This document shows positions 16,426 to 23,624 of a DNA stretch of 64,000 nt, piece by piece. The translations under genes were made by a program, and so were the position numbers. Numbering within the stretch: position 1 is the first letter of the stretch; every line of letters starts with the position of its first letter. The stretch spans positions 186,001 to 250,000 of the forward strand of contig CAMYKS010000003.1 of the NCBI GenBank assembly GCA_947259115.1, written 5' to 3'. The notes beneath the pieces are model-generated. The model did no database searches. It was not told where the DNA came from and saw only the letters and a program-made list of their open reading frames with translations. This stretch comes from an uncultured Desulfobulbaceae bacterium (lineage in GTDB: Bacteria > Desulfobacterota > Desulfobulbia > Desulfobulbales > BM004).

Positions 16426-17541
16426 CTACGTCTTTTCCGTGCTTTGGCGAAGGCCGGCAACTCGGGCCTTTAGGTCAGTCACCATGCCGGTCCACTGCGG
16501 ATCGAGGCGCGCAGCCTCCTCTGCCGCCTCCAGCGCCCGAGTGTATTCATCCAGCGCCTCGGTCGGATTTACAGGTAGGGCCAGCAAACCCAAATTCGCA
16601 TAGCCTGCGGCCAGGTCGCGCCAGTACAGGCCCTTCGCAGGACTGTTCATGACCAGGAACCGGGTGGATTCGTTGCTGTGCCGGTAAGCTTGAGCTGCCT
16701 CGGGCAATTCACCATCCTTCCACAATATTTCAGCCAGCGCCCGATAGTTTGTCGCCAGTTCACGAACGGCAGAGGCATCGGGCGCGATTTCAACAAGCTC
16801 ACTGAGCCCTTTGATGTTGCCGTCGATAAAATGCCGGCGGATGGAGTTTGCAGCGGGAATGTCCTTCAGCTTCTCCCTGATATCGTAAGTCAAGCGATAA
16901 AACGAGTCCATCGCCACTTTCGCGCGTTGCTGTTCCAAGCGTTGCCGGGAGGTTTCGTCCTGCCGACTGGCGAGAATGAATTGGCCCTGAAGTTCATTCG
17001 GTGCAGGTTTCTTGATGCCGCTTCGTGCCATCCATGCCTCAGCGATCTCGAGATCATCACCTCGTAGCAGCAGGCTGCTGTCCCTTTTCCGTCTCTTCCA
17101 TTCCAGCGCCCGGGTGAGTAAACGAGTATGTTCCCTGACCCATTCCAAATCGGTTTCAACGGCTGTAAGCAAAGACTCGACGGCTTTTTCGAAGTCTTCC
17201 CCGCTAAGGCAGAAAATGAAATTCAACTCGCCCAGCGCTTTAGGGACCGTGTTCGGATGAACCTCTCGGTAAACCACGCCAATTAAGCGCTTATGCTGCT
17301 CTATGGCATGGGCGAGTTCCTGCCCGCATTCTTTGGAAACGACTGAATCGGGACTGATGATAAAGACAAAGTTGTCGGCTTGCTCAATTGCCGCAGCGAT
17401 TTCCGACCGCCACTTGGCTGCCGGTGGGATATCCTCAAAGTCCGCCCAAATGTCTTTGTTTTTCACACTGGTCAATTCCTTGTGCAATCTGTGCACAAAC
17501 TCCATATCATTGCGGGAGTAGGAGATGAAGATGTCGGCCAT
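16426..17541 (-). CDS. TIR domain protein with TPR-like C-terminus
   Basis: About 371 residues. It begins MADIFISYSRNDMEF, a textbook TIR start, and the domain runs to about residue 130 (IWADFEDI, FVFIISPDSVVSKECGQEL). The Glu expected for NAD+ cleavage is plausibly in CGQELAHAI. A helical linker (about 135-270) and tetratricopeptide-like helices (about 275-350) follow. Bacterial TIR proteins commonly cleave NAD+ in anti-phage defence, but no partner effector is adjacent, so the role is open. The open frame extends to a TTG at 17622; I choose ATG 17541 because the TIR fold starts there. It lies within the cassette region. Confidence 0.75.
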   Translation of the reverse strand: MADIFISYSRNDMEFVHRLHKELTSVKNKDIWADFEDIPPAAKWRSEIAAAIEQADNFVFIISPDSVVSKECGQELAHAIEQHKRLIGVVYREVHPNTVPKALGELNFIFCLSGEDFEKAVESLLTAVETDLEWVREHTRLLTRALEWKRRKRDSSLLLRGDDLEIAEAWMARSGIKKPAPNELQGQFILASRQDETSRQRLEQQRAKVAMDSFYRLTYDIREKLKDIPAANSIRRHFIDGNIKGLSELVEIAPDASAVRELATNYRALAEILWKDGELPEAAQAYRHSNESTRFLVMNSPAKGLYWRDLAAGYANLGLLALPVNPTEALDEYTRALEAAEEAARLDPQWTGMVTDLKARVAGLRQSTEKT

Positions 17542-17658
17542 AAACGTTACTTTGAAATCTATGTTTGAAATGCTTCCTGAATCAGTGTTCTTTGGTGCCT
17601 CGTTTGTGCTCACAGTCGCCAAGCTTTATAGCGTCTGGCGCAGTGTTTGATTCATTAT

Positions 17659-17988
17659 TTATAATTCCAGCAGCCTTTTGAGGAGAACATCCTCAACATT
17701 TTGGCGTGAGTCTACAACTGTCAAAACATAAACCTTTTTTCCAGATATTCTGTATATTATTCGCCATGGGGTAACTATGAGTTCACGGTACAATATTATG
17801 CCTTGGTCTTTCAGTTCAGGAACAATGCGACCCCTTTGGGGGAACTGGTTAAGACTTGTAGCCTTCTTCTTTATTTTCTCAAATACATTTACGGCATTAG
17901 TCAGACTGTCCTCCGCAATATACTCAATAATGCCAATCATGTCGTTCTCAGCAACATCTGCCCAGTGTACTTTATATGTTGGGGTCAT
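17659..17988 (-). CDS. parE: ParE/RelE family toxin
   Basis: A 109-residue toxin of the RelE/ParE superfamily. Seen: YKVHWADVAENDMIGIIEYI at the start and the C-terminal core WRIIYRISGKKVYVLTVVDSRQN near residues 75-98. ParE members poison gyrase and RelE members cleave mRNA; the sequence alone favours ParE. It overlaps the antitoxin gene by 4 bases and follows it, the usual antitoxin-first order. It sits in the cassette array, where such modules are common. Confidence 0.85.
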   Translation of the reverse strand: MTPTYKVHWADVAENDMIGIIEYIAEDSLTNAVNVFEKIKKKATSLNQFPQRGRIVPELKDQGIILYRELIVTPWRIIYRISGKKVYVLTVVDSRQNVEDVLLKRLLEL

Positions 17989-18266
17989 TTTTGTTTCTTG
18001 GCCAGAAGTTTATCAATTTTCTTGAATACTTTTTCCTGGGATTTGGTTCTTCCCTGCTTGATATCTTCTTCACCTTGGGAAATAAGCTTGAGAAGGCCGA
18101 TGGCGTTCCTCATTTTGTCGTAACTTTCAGGGTCTTGCAGAACGGCTCGTGGTTCTCCGTTTTGAGTAATTACAACAGGCCTGTGCGTTTCATTAATCTG
18201 CTTTAGAATGTCAGCAGCATGGGACTTCAGGTAAGAAACCGGCTTAATATCTGATGATACTTTCAT
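17985..18266 (-). CDS. phd: Phd/YefM family antitoxin
   Basis: A 93-residue antitoxin: an N-terminal DNA-binding Phd fold (KPVSYLKSHAADILKQINE, RPVVITQNGEPRAVLQD) and a charged C-terminal tail that should wrap the toxin. Strong AGGAGG at 18274-18279. It probably represses its own promoter through the TGGTACC inverted repeats just upstream, one arm of which covers the ribosome site. It forms a type II module with the ParE toxin. Confidence 0.88.
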   Translation of the reverse strand: MKVSSDIKPVSYLKSHAADILKQINETHRPVVITQNGEPRAVLQDPESYDKMRNAIGLLKLISQGEEDIKQGRTKSQEKVFKKIDKLLAKKQK

Positions 18267-18268
18267 GG

Positions 18269-18315
18269 TGGTACCTCCTGTCTGAATAAGGTACCATATT
18301 AAGACTGGTTGTCAA
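18269..18315 (-). promoter_or_regulatory. phd-parE promoter with TGGTACC inverted repeats
   Basis: A perfect -35 TTGACA on the minus strand (18310-18315). The candidate -10 after 16 bases is weak (TACCTT). TGGTACC at 18269-18275 and GGTACCA at 18290-18296 form an inverted pair 14 bases apart. One arm covers the -10 region and the other the AGGAGG ribosome site, a layout that suits autorepression by the antitoxin. Confidence 0.5.
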
Positions 18316-18381
18316 TGGGGCAATTGAAACTGCTCGCCCTGCATCAACTGCGGTGCAAAGCGCCGTCAACTGTATGCCGTG

Positions 18382-18993
18382 TCAGTGATCACTGACAAGT
18401 TTTATTTCAAGGTGGCAGCCAAGAGCCTGCGCATATTTTTTTAAAGTTGATATGGAAGGTGAATGTTTGCCGCTGGTTAAAGATGATTCCAGACGGGTTA
18501 CAGCAGGAGCTTTTGTCCCCATTTTTTTTGCTATCTCGGCCTGGCTCAGACCGGCATTTTGTCGGGCTTGGAGTAGTTCACGAAGTAAAGAAAACTCTGG
18601 CTCAAGAGCGTCATATTCCTTTTTTACTTTTTTTCTCTTTAAAGCTTTCTTCTTCAATTCAGAATGTTTCATTTTGGTCACCTCGCTCATTCTGGTTTGT
18701 GCAATCTTCAGTTCCTTCTTGGGCGTCTTTTGCGATTTCTTGACATAAGAATGGAGCATAATAATTTTCTTCCCTACTTTTGTGCAGAAAAAAACCCTGG
18801 CTATGCCTTCCTTGTTTTTAACCCGGAGTTCATATAGACCTCCTTCAACTGGTCGAGTGTGCGGCATACCCAAATTAGAACCAAACTCGCACATTAAGTC
18901 CGTTAGCCTCAAATACCTGGCCAATAAACCATCCGGCAGGGAAAGAATCTCTTCCTCTAGTTTCTGGCTATAGTATTTGATTTGCCATTTCAT
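18382..18993 (-). CDS. HigB-like toxin fused in frame to XRE (HigA-like) antitoxin
   Basis: One 203-residue frame. Residues 1 to about 95 are a phage-derived Gp49/HigB-like toxin (LPDGLLARYLRLTDLM, MPHTRPVEGGLYELRV, ARVFFCTKVGKKIIMLHSY). Residues 108-203 are a complete XRE antitoxin with helix-turn-helix (AGLSQAEIAKKMGTKAPAVT). The join has an internal ATG at 18672 with GAGGTGA placed just upstream, so the antitoxin can be made alone as well as in the fusion. No stop separates the parts. This may be a natural single-gene module or a lost stop codon. It has its own promoter next to attC-like site B. Confidence 0.8.
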   Translation of the reverse strand: MKWQIKYYSQKLEEEILSLPDGLLARYLRLTDLMCEFGSNLGMPHTRPVEGGLYELRVKNKEGIARVFFCTKVGKKIIMLHSYVKKSQKTPKKELKIAQTRMSEVTKMKHSELKKKALKRKKVKKEYDALEPEFSLLRELLQARQNAGLSQAEIAKKMGTKAPAVTRLESSLTSGKHSPSISTLKKYAQALGCHLEIKLVSDH

Positions 18994-18999
18994 AATTCA

Positions 19000-19028
19000 A
19001 TAGTAACAAATATGTTATGTATTGGCAA
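19000..19028 (-). promoter_or_regulatory. Promoter of the fused toxin-antitoxin gene
   Basis: TTGCCA (19023-19028), 17 bases, TACTAT (19000-19005) on the minus strand. The ATG follows only 6 bases after the -10, so the transcript should be leaderless or nearly so. No ribosome site precedes the ATG. The -35 is 20 bases inside the cassette from attC-like site B. Confidence 0.5.
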
Positions 19029-19047
19029 GGTAAGTTATTTTGAAAAG

Positions 19048-19108
19048 AGGCATCGTTTGAGCTAAGACGCGCGCTGTTCCAGTGCGTCGTTCTAGCGATT
19101 TGTTAAAG
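19048..19108 (-). other. attC-like site B
   Basis: Minus strand: outer box CTTTAAC, AATCGCT, hairpin around GACGCAC/GCGCGTC, TTAGCTCAAAC, then GATGCCT. It lies 12 bases after the higA stop. CTTTAAC pairs with the first bases of the higBA cassette (GCTAGAG, in site C) at 5 of 7 positions plus one G-T, as expected if it is that cassette's own site. Confidence 0.68.
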
Positions 19109-19119
19109 CCTAATTGATT

Positions 19120-19410
19120 TTAAGCATTAACTGCCAGTGGTTCTATATCGTCTAGATCTACTGATTTTCTGGCATGCCAGAGGTTGTAGTTGTCCTGCAT
19201 TGCCAACCAGCTTTCAGGGGTCCTACCGAGACCTTTTGAAAGGCGTAGAGCCATTTCAGGACTCACGTTGCTTTGGCCTTTGATAAGGCGAAGAAAGGTG
19301 GAAGGGGACACCTTGAGTTTCAGGGCAACACTCCGGTAGCTGATATTGAGAGGCTTCAAATAAACGTCCTGTATAAAATCTCCAGGGTGGGGTGGGTTGT
19401 GCATACTCAT
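19120..19410 (-). CDS. higA: HigA family antitoxin
   Basis: A 96-residue XRE-type antitoxin with the HigA signature start HPGDFIQDVYLKPLNIS, helix-turn-helix VALKLKVSPSTFLRLIKG near residues 29-46 and SPEMALRLSKGLGRTPESW near 50-68. It overlaps the end of higB, the toxin-first order typical of hig modules. It likely represses from the TGTTGCGCAACA palindrome upstream of higB. It is the second gene of an apparent integron cassette. Confidence 0.92.
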   Translation of the reverse strand: MSMHNPPHPGDFIQDVYLKPLNISYRSVALKLKVSPSTFLRLIKGQSNVSPEMALRLSKGLGRTPESWLAMQDNYNLWHARKSVDLDDIEPLAVNA

Positions 19411-19688
19411 CAGTGATAATCCTCATAATTGACAACATAAGCGTTGCCGTCTTTGAATTTGAAAACGATTCGCCAGTTTTTGCTGACGTCAATTGACCAA
19501 AGACCTTTTTTTCTTCCTTTTAGCTGGTGTAGCCTGAAACCGGGTAAATCCATGTCTTCAATACACATTGCAGTGTCAAGGGCTGTCAGTCTGATCCTAA
19601 GTTTTTGTTTATGTTGTGGCTTGATACCCTTCAGGCTTCCGATTTCGAAAAACTTTTGCAGCCCTTTGTGCTCAAATGATTTAATCAT
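19410..19688 (-). CDS. higB: HigB (RelE superfamily) toxin
   Basis: A 92-residue ribosome-dependent mRNA interferase type. Seen: MIKSFEHKGLQKFFE at the start, LDTAMCIEDMDLPGFRLHQLKG near residue 36 and the C-terminal WSIDVSKNWRIVFKFKDGNAY with the catalytic-type Arg/His region. Promoter boxes end 5 bases before the ATG, so the mRNA should be leaderless. It pairs with higA downstream. Confidence 0.92.
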   Translation of the reverse strand: MIKSFEHKGLQKFFEIGSLKGIKPQHKQKLRIRLTALDTAMCIEDMDLPGFRLHQLKGRKKGLWSIDVSKNWRIVFKFKDGNAYVVNYEDYH

Positions 19689-19693
19689 AATTA

Positions 19694-19721
19694 ATTATAC
19701 AGCATGTTGCGCAACACGCAA
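19694..19721 (-). promoter_or_regulatory. higBA promoter and operator
   Basis: Minus strand: -35 TTGCGT (19716-19721), 16 bases, consensus -10 TATAAT (19694-19699). Between the boxes is the perfect 12-base palindrome TGTTGCGCAACA (19705-19716), a likely HigA operator. Only 5 bases separate the -10 from the higB ATG, and there is no ribosome site. Confidence 0.65.
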
Positions 19722-19740
19722 CACTTTTGTTTTTGGGGGG

Positions 19741-19802
19741 CTCTAGCGTTTGAGATAAGACGCGCTCTGTTCCAGCGCGTCGTTTTTCAGCGATTGTTCA
19801 GT
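19741..19802 (-). other. attC-like site C
   Basis: Minus strand: outer box ACTGAAC, AATCGCT, hairpin GACGCGC/GCGCGTC, TTATCTCAAAC, then GCTAGAG. The latter half closely follows the pattern of the aadA-type attC end (TTAACTCAAGC-GTTAGAT). ACTGAAC is the exact complement of the GTTCAGT where the upstream cassette begins, in site D. Confidence 0.72.
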
Positions 19803-19963
19803 GATTTCTGTTTGATCGGATAGCTTTGAAAGCAATGTAATATATAACAAAATTATATCGTCACGTATTGACTTGATGGCAATTGATTTCCCATTTGATA
19901 ATTGTATGGTTATGCGATGAAGAATACTTTTAGTGCCTAATCTTGGAGAGTATAGAATTAAAT

Positions 19964-20551
19964 TTATATCCTTGATTGCAGACAGGGAATAAACTTTTTT
20001 TCAATAAGGCTGAAGAAACAAATTTTATCATTACTCACATATACTCTTCTTATTCGAGATGATATTACTAAAAATAGTATAAAGAATATTGTGAAAGGGA
20101 TGGATGAAATTATTATAGAACCTGTAAGATAATAAATTGATAATGATATGATGAAAAACAGAATTGTGAAATAATTAAAGATTAAGCTTTCATTTAGCTT
20201 TGTATTTTTAAATGATGAGATTTTAAGAGTTTTTTTATGGGTGGTAGCTATTTTTTGGCAAATTACATTTACTAGTTCATTAAAATTGCCTGTTTCGCTA
20301 TGAATTTCTAATAATTTGTTTCCATTAAAATCAAACAATCTTAAATAAGCTTGAAAAGATTCATCAAGTGGTCTTGTAAAGGGTTTAGCTCTTCCAATAT
20401 CTTCCCATTTATAGAAATCTATTTTTTTAAAATCACCTTTCCCATACCATAGCCCTTCTTCCTCGACCGAGAAATATTCACTTGGCTTTTCTGCAACATC
20501 AAAATAATCTGTAAATTCCCACTCAGGTTTGTATGTATATATATTAGACAT
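19964..20551 (-). CDS. AT-rich membrane protein of unknown function
   Basis: 195 residues, family not recognised. Residues 1 to about 110 are soluble (IYTYKPEWEFTDYFDVAE, YKWEDIGRAKPF, AYLRLFDFNGNKLLEIHSE) and look like a small beta-rich domain of the PH/YcxB kind. Two hydrophobic segments follow (about 125-142 and 146-163), and a short basic tail. The DNA is plainly more AT-rich than its neighbours, which points to recent acquisition. The gene is alone in an apparent integron cassette bounded by sites D and C. No ribosome site is visible. The 161 bases between its stop and site C hold nothing clear. Confidence 0.65.
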   Translation of the reverse strand: MSNIYTYKPEWEFTDYFDVAEKPSEYFSVEEEGLWYGKGDFKKIDFYKWEDIGRAKPFTRPLDESFQAYLRLFDFNGNKLLEIHSETGNFNELVNVICQKIATTHKKTLKISSFKNTKLNESLIFNYFTILFFIISLSIYYLTGSIIISSIPFTIFFILFLVISSRIRRVYVSNDKICFFSLIEKKFIPCLQSRI

Positions 20552-20573
20552 TATTTTTTTTACAGGCTAACAC

Positions 20574-20634
20574 ACTGAACGTTTGAGCTGAAACACGCGC
20601 TGATCAAGCGCGTCGTTTTCCACATACTATTATG
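20574..20634 (-). other. attC-like site D
   Basis: Minus strand: hairpin GACGCGC/GCGCGTG, TTTCAGCTCAAAC and then GTTCAGT, which matches the integron crossover box GTTRRRY at 6 of 7 positions. The other outer box is diverged. It opens the AT-rich cassette, whose start codon lies 23 bases away. It is the outermost recognisable site of the array on this side. Confidence 0.6.
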
Positions 20635-20635
20635 A

Positions 20636-20686
20636 TTCATTTTAGCAGTTATTTACCTCTATATGGCATATAACTGCTAAAATGAA
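20636..20686. repeat. 17-bp perfect inverted repeat
   Basis: TTCATTTTAGCAGTTAT (20636-20652) and its exact reverse complement (20670-20686), separated by 17 bases. There is no T run, so it is not a terminator. The 383-bp gap 20552-20934 also holds the attC-like site D and a smaller hairpin, CGCTTCTC-TAGT-GAGAAGCG, at 20838-20857 downstream of queH. No gene is seen in the gap. Confidence 0.7.
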
Positions 20687-20934
20687 GTTTTGTCGACTGC
20701 GGCTATATCCTGTATTTCCGGAAAAAGCTGCAGGATTGCAGTTATTACAGGCCAGCCTGATGCTTATCCATTTAATACTTGTGAAAAATTATCTTAACCG
20801 GAGAGAAAGGTGATGCCAATTATTTTGTTAGGATGAACGCTTCTCTAGTGAGAAGCGCTTAGCGAAATACCCAGAAAACTTGAGTGATTCACCCATAGAA
20901 TCAATTTTCTATGTGTGGGGATTTCCAGGATATC

Positions 20935-21495
20935 TTATTTATGGGCTTTGGTTTTTTTCTTCCTGCACCGCTTGTCGTAGCGTTCCTGTTCGCTGTAAAT
21001 ACAGCCGCAGTATGACTGGCGGTAGAGGTCCATTTCTTTGGACATATCTATGCCCTGCTGCCAGCCCTCACGAAAATCGTGATAATAGAAGGGGATCTTA
21101 TGCTGCTCGGCAAGCTGTTCAGCCTTGTGCCGGATCAGGTCGTGATTCTGGTAACGGCTGTAGAGGAGGGTGGTGCTAAAGGCATCGGCATTTAATTTCT
21201 TCGCATGTTCAACCACTTCCAGCAGCCGCATGTCATAGCAGTGGCTGCAGCGATTTTCTTCATCAAACACAACCTTGCGCAGATAGTCCCGAAGCCCGTA
21301 TTCCCTGTGATATTCAACGGACAAGTTCTCTCTGGCCGCAAGCTGCTCCACGGCCTCTAGACGTTTTTTGAATTCACGGTAGGGGTGGATATTGGGATTA
21401 TAGAAATAGCCGTTAACCTTTATCCCTTCACTCTTCAAGACTTCAAGTGGATAAGCAGCGCAGGGCCCGCAGCAGATGTGGAGTAGAATCTTCAT
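20935..21495 (-). CDS. queH: Epoxyqueuosine reductase QueH
   Basis: Performs the last step of tRNA queuosine synthesis, reducing epoxyqueuosine to queuosine. It is the non-orthologous replacement for QueG. The product of 186 residues has the family start ILLHICCGPCAAYPLEVL with the CC and CxxC cysteines, then NRCSHCYDMRLL near residue 94 and SYCGCIYSEQER near 160, supplying cluster and metal ligands. The basic C-terminus is RCRKKKTKAHK. It is the last gene of the pyr-aro operon, 8 bases after aroA. Confidence 0.93.
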   Translation of the reverse strand: MKILLHICCGPCAAYPLEVLKSEGIKVNGYFYNPNIHPYREFKKRLEAVEQLAARENLSVEYHREYGLRDYLRKVVFDEENRCSHCYDMRLLEVVEHAKKLNADAFSTTLLYSRYQNHDLIRHKAEQLAEQHKIPFYYHDFREGWQQGIDMSKEMDLYRQSYCGCIYSEQERYDKRCRKKKTKAHK

Positions 21496-21503
21496 ATTAG
21501 AAA

Positions 21504-22778
21504 CTAACCATACAGCAGCTTAAACCGCTCCCAGAAATCCGGAAAGGACTTGGCCACACATTCCTCGCCAAGCACCTTCACACCAGGCACTGCCAGGCCG
21601 GCAACGGCAAAACTCATGGCAATGCGATGATCGTTATAGGTCTCAATCTCAGCGCCATGCATGGGAGCGTCAGGGTCTTTACCTTCAATGATCAGGGTGT
21701 CGTCCTGTTCCTGGACCCTGGCCCCCATCTTGGCCAGCTCCACAGCCATAACGTGCAGCCGGTCGCACTCCTTTATACGCAGGTGCGCAATATTCTTTAT
21801 GGTGGTCCTGCCTTTGGCCTGGGAAGCGACAACAGCAAGGGTCGGTACCACGTCCGGCATATCGGCCATATCAATGGTAATGCCCTTGAGCTCCTCGGGG
21901 CCGCTCACTGTCAGGCCCTCGCCGGTTTTATTTACCTGGCATCCCATGCGGGCCAGAAGGGCGACAAAGGCGGCATCTCCCTGCAGAGAGGGAACAGGGA
22001 CATTCGGCACTGTCACCTCGCCGCCGGTTACTGCGGCTGCTGCGTAAAAATAGGAGGCATTGGAAGCATCGCCCTCAATGGCATATTCCCGGGCATGGTA
22101 AACTCCCTGGGGGATTTTATAGCTGTCCAGCGCTTCGTTGGCCTCCACCCTGATGCCGAATGACTCCATGACTGCCAGGGTCATTATGACATAGGGCAGG
22201 GACAGAATCTCTCCTTGCACATCAATTTCAGCCTCTTGCCTGGCATAGGGCCCGACCAGCAAGAGGGAAGAAAGGTATTGGCTGCTTTTGCCTTCAGGCA
22301 TAATTGTCTTACCGCCTGACAAACCTTTAGCCTTTATGAGCAGTGGCGGACAGCCGTTATCGTTCATGCTGGTTATATCAACCCCCCATCCCTGTAATGC
22401 CTGCATAAGGGGCAGAATAGGCCTTTCAGCCATCCTTTCGTCACCGCTAATCTGAAAGGTGCCGGATCCCAGGGCGGCAACAGAGGTGAGAAACCTGGTT
22501 GCCGTACCGTTATTGCCAAGGAAAATTTCTGTATCAGGGGTTGCGATCCGGCCGCCGTTGCCCTGCACTGTCCATCTCTCCCTATCCTTTTCAACAGTCG
22601 CGCCCATCTGCTGGAGGGCTGCCGCCGTGTACCGCGTATCCTCGCTTTCCAATGGGCCGAGCAGTGTGCTCTCACCGTCTGCCAGGGCCGCTGCGATCAA
22701 GGCCCGCTGGGTGATGCTCTTGGAGCCGGGAACCGCGATCGTGGCATTAATTTTTGATGCTGATTGAATTTCTATCAT
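21504..22778 (-). CDS. aroA: 5-enolpyruvylshikimate-3-phosphate synthase
   Basis: Transfers enolpyruvyl from PEP to shikimate 3-phosphate, step 6 of the shikimate pathway. About 424 residues. Seen: PGSKSITQRALIAAALADG near the start (shikimate-phosphate site), the signature LGNNGTATRFLTSVAAL near residue 85, and KECDRLHVMAVEL with NDHRIAMSFAVAG toward the end. I start at ATG 22778. The frame also opens at a TTG at 22802, directly after the aroE stop, which would give eight more residues; neither start has a clear ribosome site. It follows aroE and precedes queH. Confidence 0.94.
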   Translation of the reverse strand: MIEIQSASKINATIAVPGSKSITQRALIAAALADGESTLLGPLESEDTRYTAAALQQMGATVEKDRERWTVQGNGGRIATPDTEIFLGNNGTATRFLTSVAALGSGTFQISGDERMAERPILPLMQALQGWGVDITSMNDNGCPPLLIKAKGLSGGKTIMPEGKSSQYLSSLLLVGPYARQEAEIDVQGEILSLPYVIMTLAVMESFGIRVEANEALDSYKIPQGVYHAREYAIEGDASNASYFYAAAAVTGGEVTVPNVPVPSLQGDAAFVALLARMGCQVNKTGEGLTVSGPEELKGITIDMADMPDVVPTLAVVASQAKGRTTIKNIAHLRIKECDRLHVMAVELAKMGARVQEQDDTLIIEGKDPDAPMHGAEIETYNDHRIAMSFAVAGLAVPGVKVLGEECVAKSFPDFWERFKLLYG

Positions 22779-22802
22779 GTTGATATACTTTTGGTTTTGC
22801 AA

Positions 22803-23624
22803 TTATTCTGCAATTATGTTCATGAGGGCCGTGCGCATTACTTCAACGGGCGCCTCCTGGCCGGTCCAGGACTCAAATTGGGCAACACCCTGATAGAGCA
22901 GCATGGAAAGCCCGTTTATGGTTTCACAGCCTGCGTTTTTGGCCTCCCGAAGCAACCGTGTTTCCAAGGGAGCATAGACAATTTCCATCACCACCGGAAA
23001 GTTGCCCAGGCTGTCTGCAGGCACCAGGCTTGCATTCTCAAGGGGCCTCATTCCGACTGATGTGGCATTGACCAGACAGTCGGCCTGCACCGTATCAATT
23101 TCCGCAAGATGAATCCAGTCGCATGCAAGGGTTTCAGCCAGTGTTTTCACCCTGCTCTCCGTGCGGCTGGCAAGGATGACCTGAGCCCCGGCTTCCTGCA
23201 AACCAAAACCGATGGATTTGGCGGAACCACCCGCGCCCAGGAGCAAAATTCTTTTACCCTGTATGTCAATCTTATCAGCCAGGGCCCTGTTTGCTCCAAT
23301 CCAGTCGGTATTCAAGCCGTGAACTTTTTTATCCTCATTATCAAAGATCAGAGTGTTGACAGCACCAATTTTCTCAGCCACAGGATCAATGGTATCGATA
23401 TGGTCAAGGACCGCTTCCTTGTGCGGAATAGTGACCGAGAGGCCACGGACGCCCAGGGCCCGGCATCCGGCCAGGGCTTTTGCCGCATTCGTTGCAGGGA
23501 AGGCCACATATACCTTGTTCAGCCCCTGGGCCTCAAATGCACTGTTGTGCATGATGGGGCTCAGGGAATGGGAAACCGGGTTGCCGATTATGCCATATAT
23601 TTCTGTCGTGCCGTTAATCTGCAT
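22803..23624 (-). CDS. aroE: Shikimate dehydrogenase
   Basis: NADP-dependent reduction of 3-dehydroshikimate. 273 residues. Seen: the shikimate-binding GNPVSHSLSPIMHN near residues 15-28, the catalytic Lys in TIPHKEAVLDHID near 65, and the Rossmann loop LLLGAGGSAKSIGFGL near 127. It overlaps the 3' end of aroD by 11 bases and abuts aroA, so the three shikimate genes are translationally linked. Confidence 0.95.
   Translation of the reverse strand: MQINGTTEIYGIIGNPVSHSLSPIMHNSAFEAQGLNKVYVAFPATNAAKALAGCRALGVRGLSVTIPHKEAVLDHIDTIDPVAEKIGAVNTLIFDNEDKKVHGLNTDWIGANRALADKIDIQGKRILLLGAGGSAKSIGFGLQEAGAQVILASRTESRVKTLAETLACDWIHLAEIDTVQADCLVNATSVGMRPLENASLVPADSLGNFPVVMEIVYAPLETRLLREAKNAGCETINGLSMLLYQGVAQFESWTGQEAPVEVMRTALMNIIAE

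Noticed and set aside
17600-17660. A further attC between the TIR and parE genes
   Set aside because: GGCGCAG and AATCAAACA hints exist, but no hairpin plus core boxes line up with the four accepted sites.
20813-20836. Seven-codon peptide gene with GAAAGGTG in front
   Set aside because: Only MPIILLG, with no co-directional downstream gene to control; more likely chance or the remnant of a deleted gene.
14880-20940. Integron integrase gene
   Set aside because: No tyrosine recombinase frame occurs on either strand here, so only a cassette cluster is claimed.
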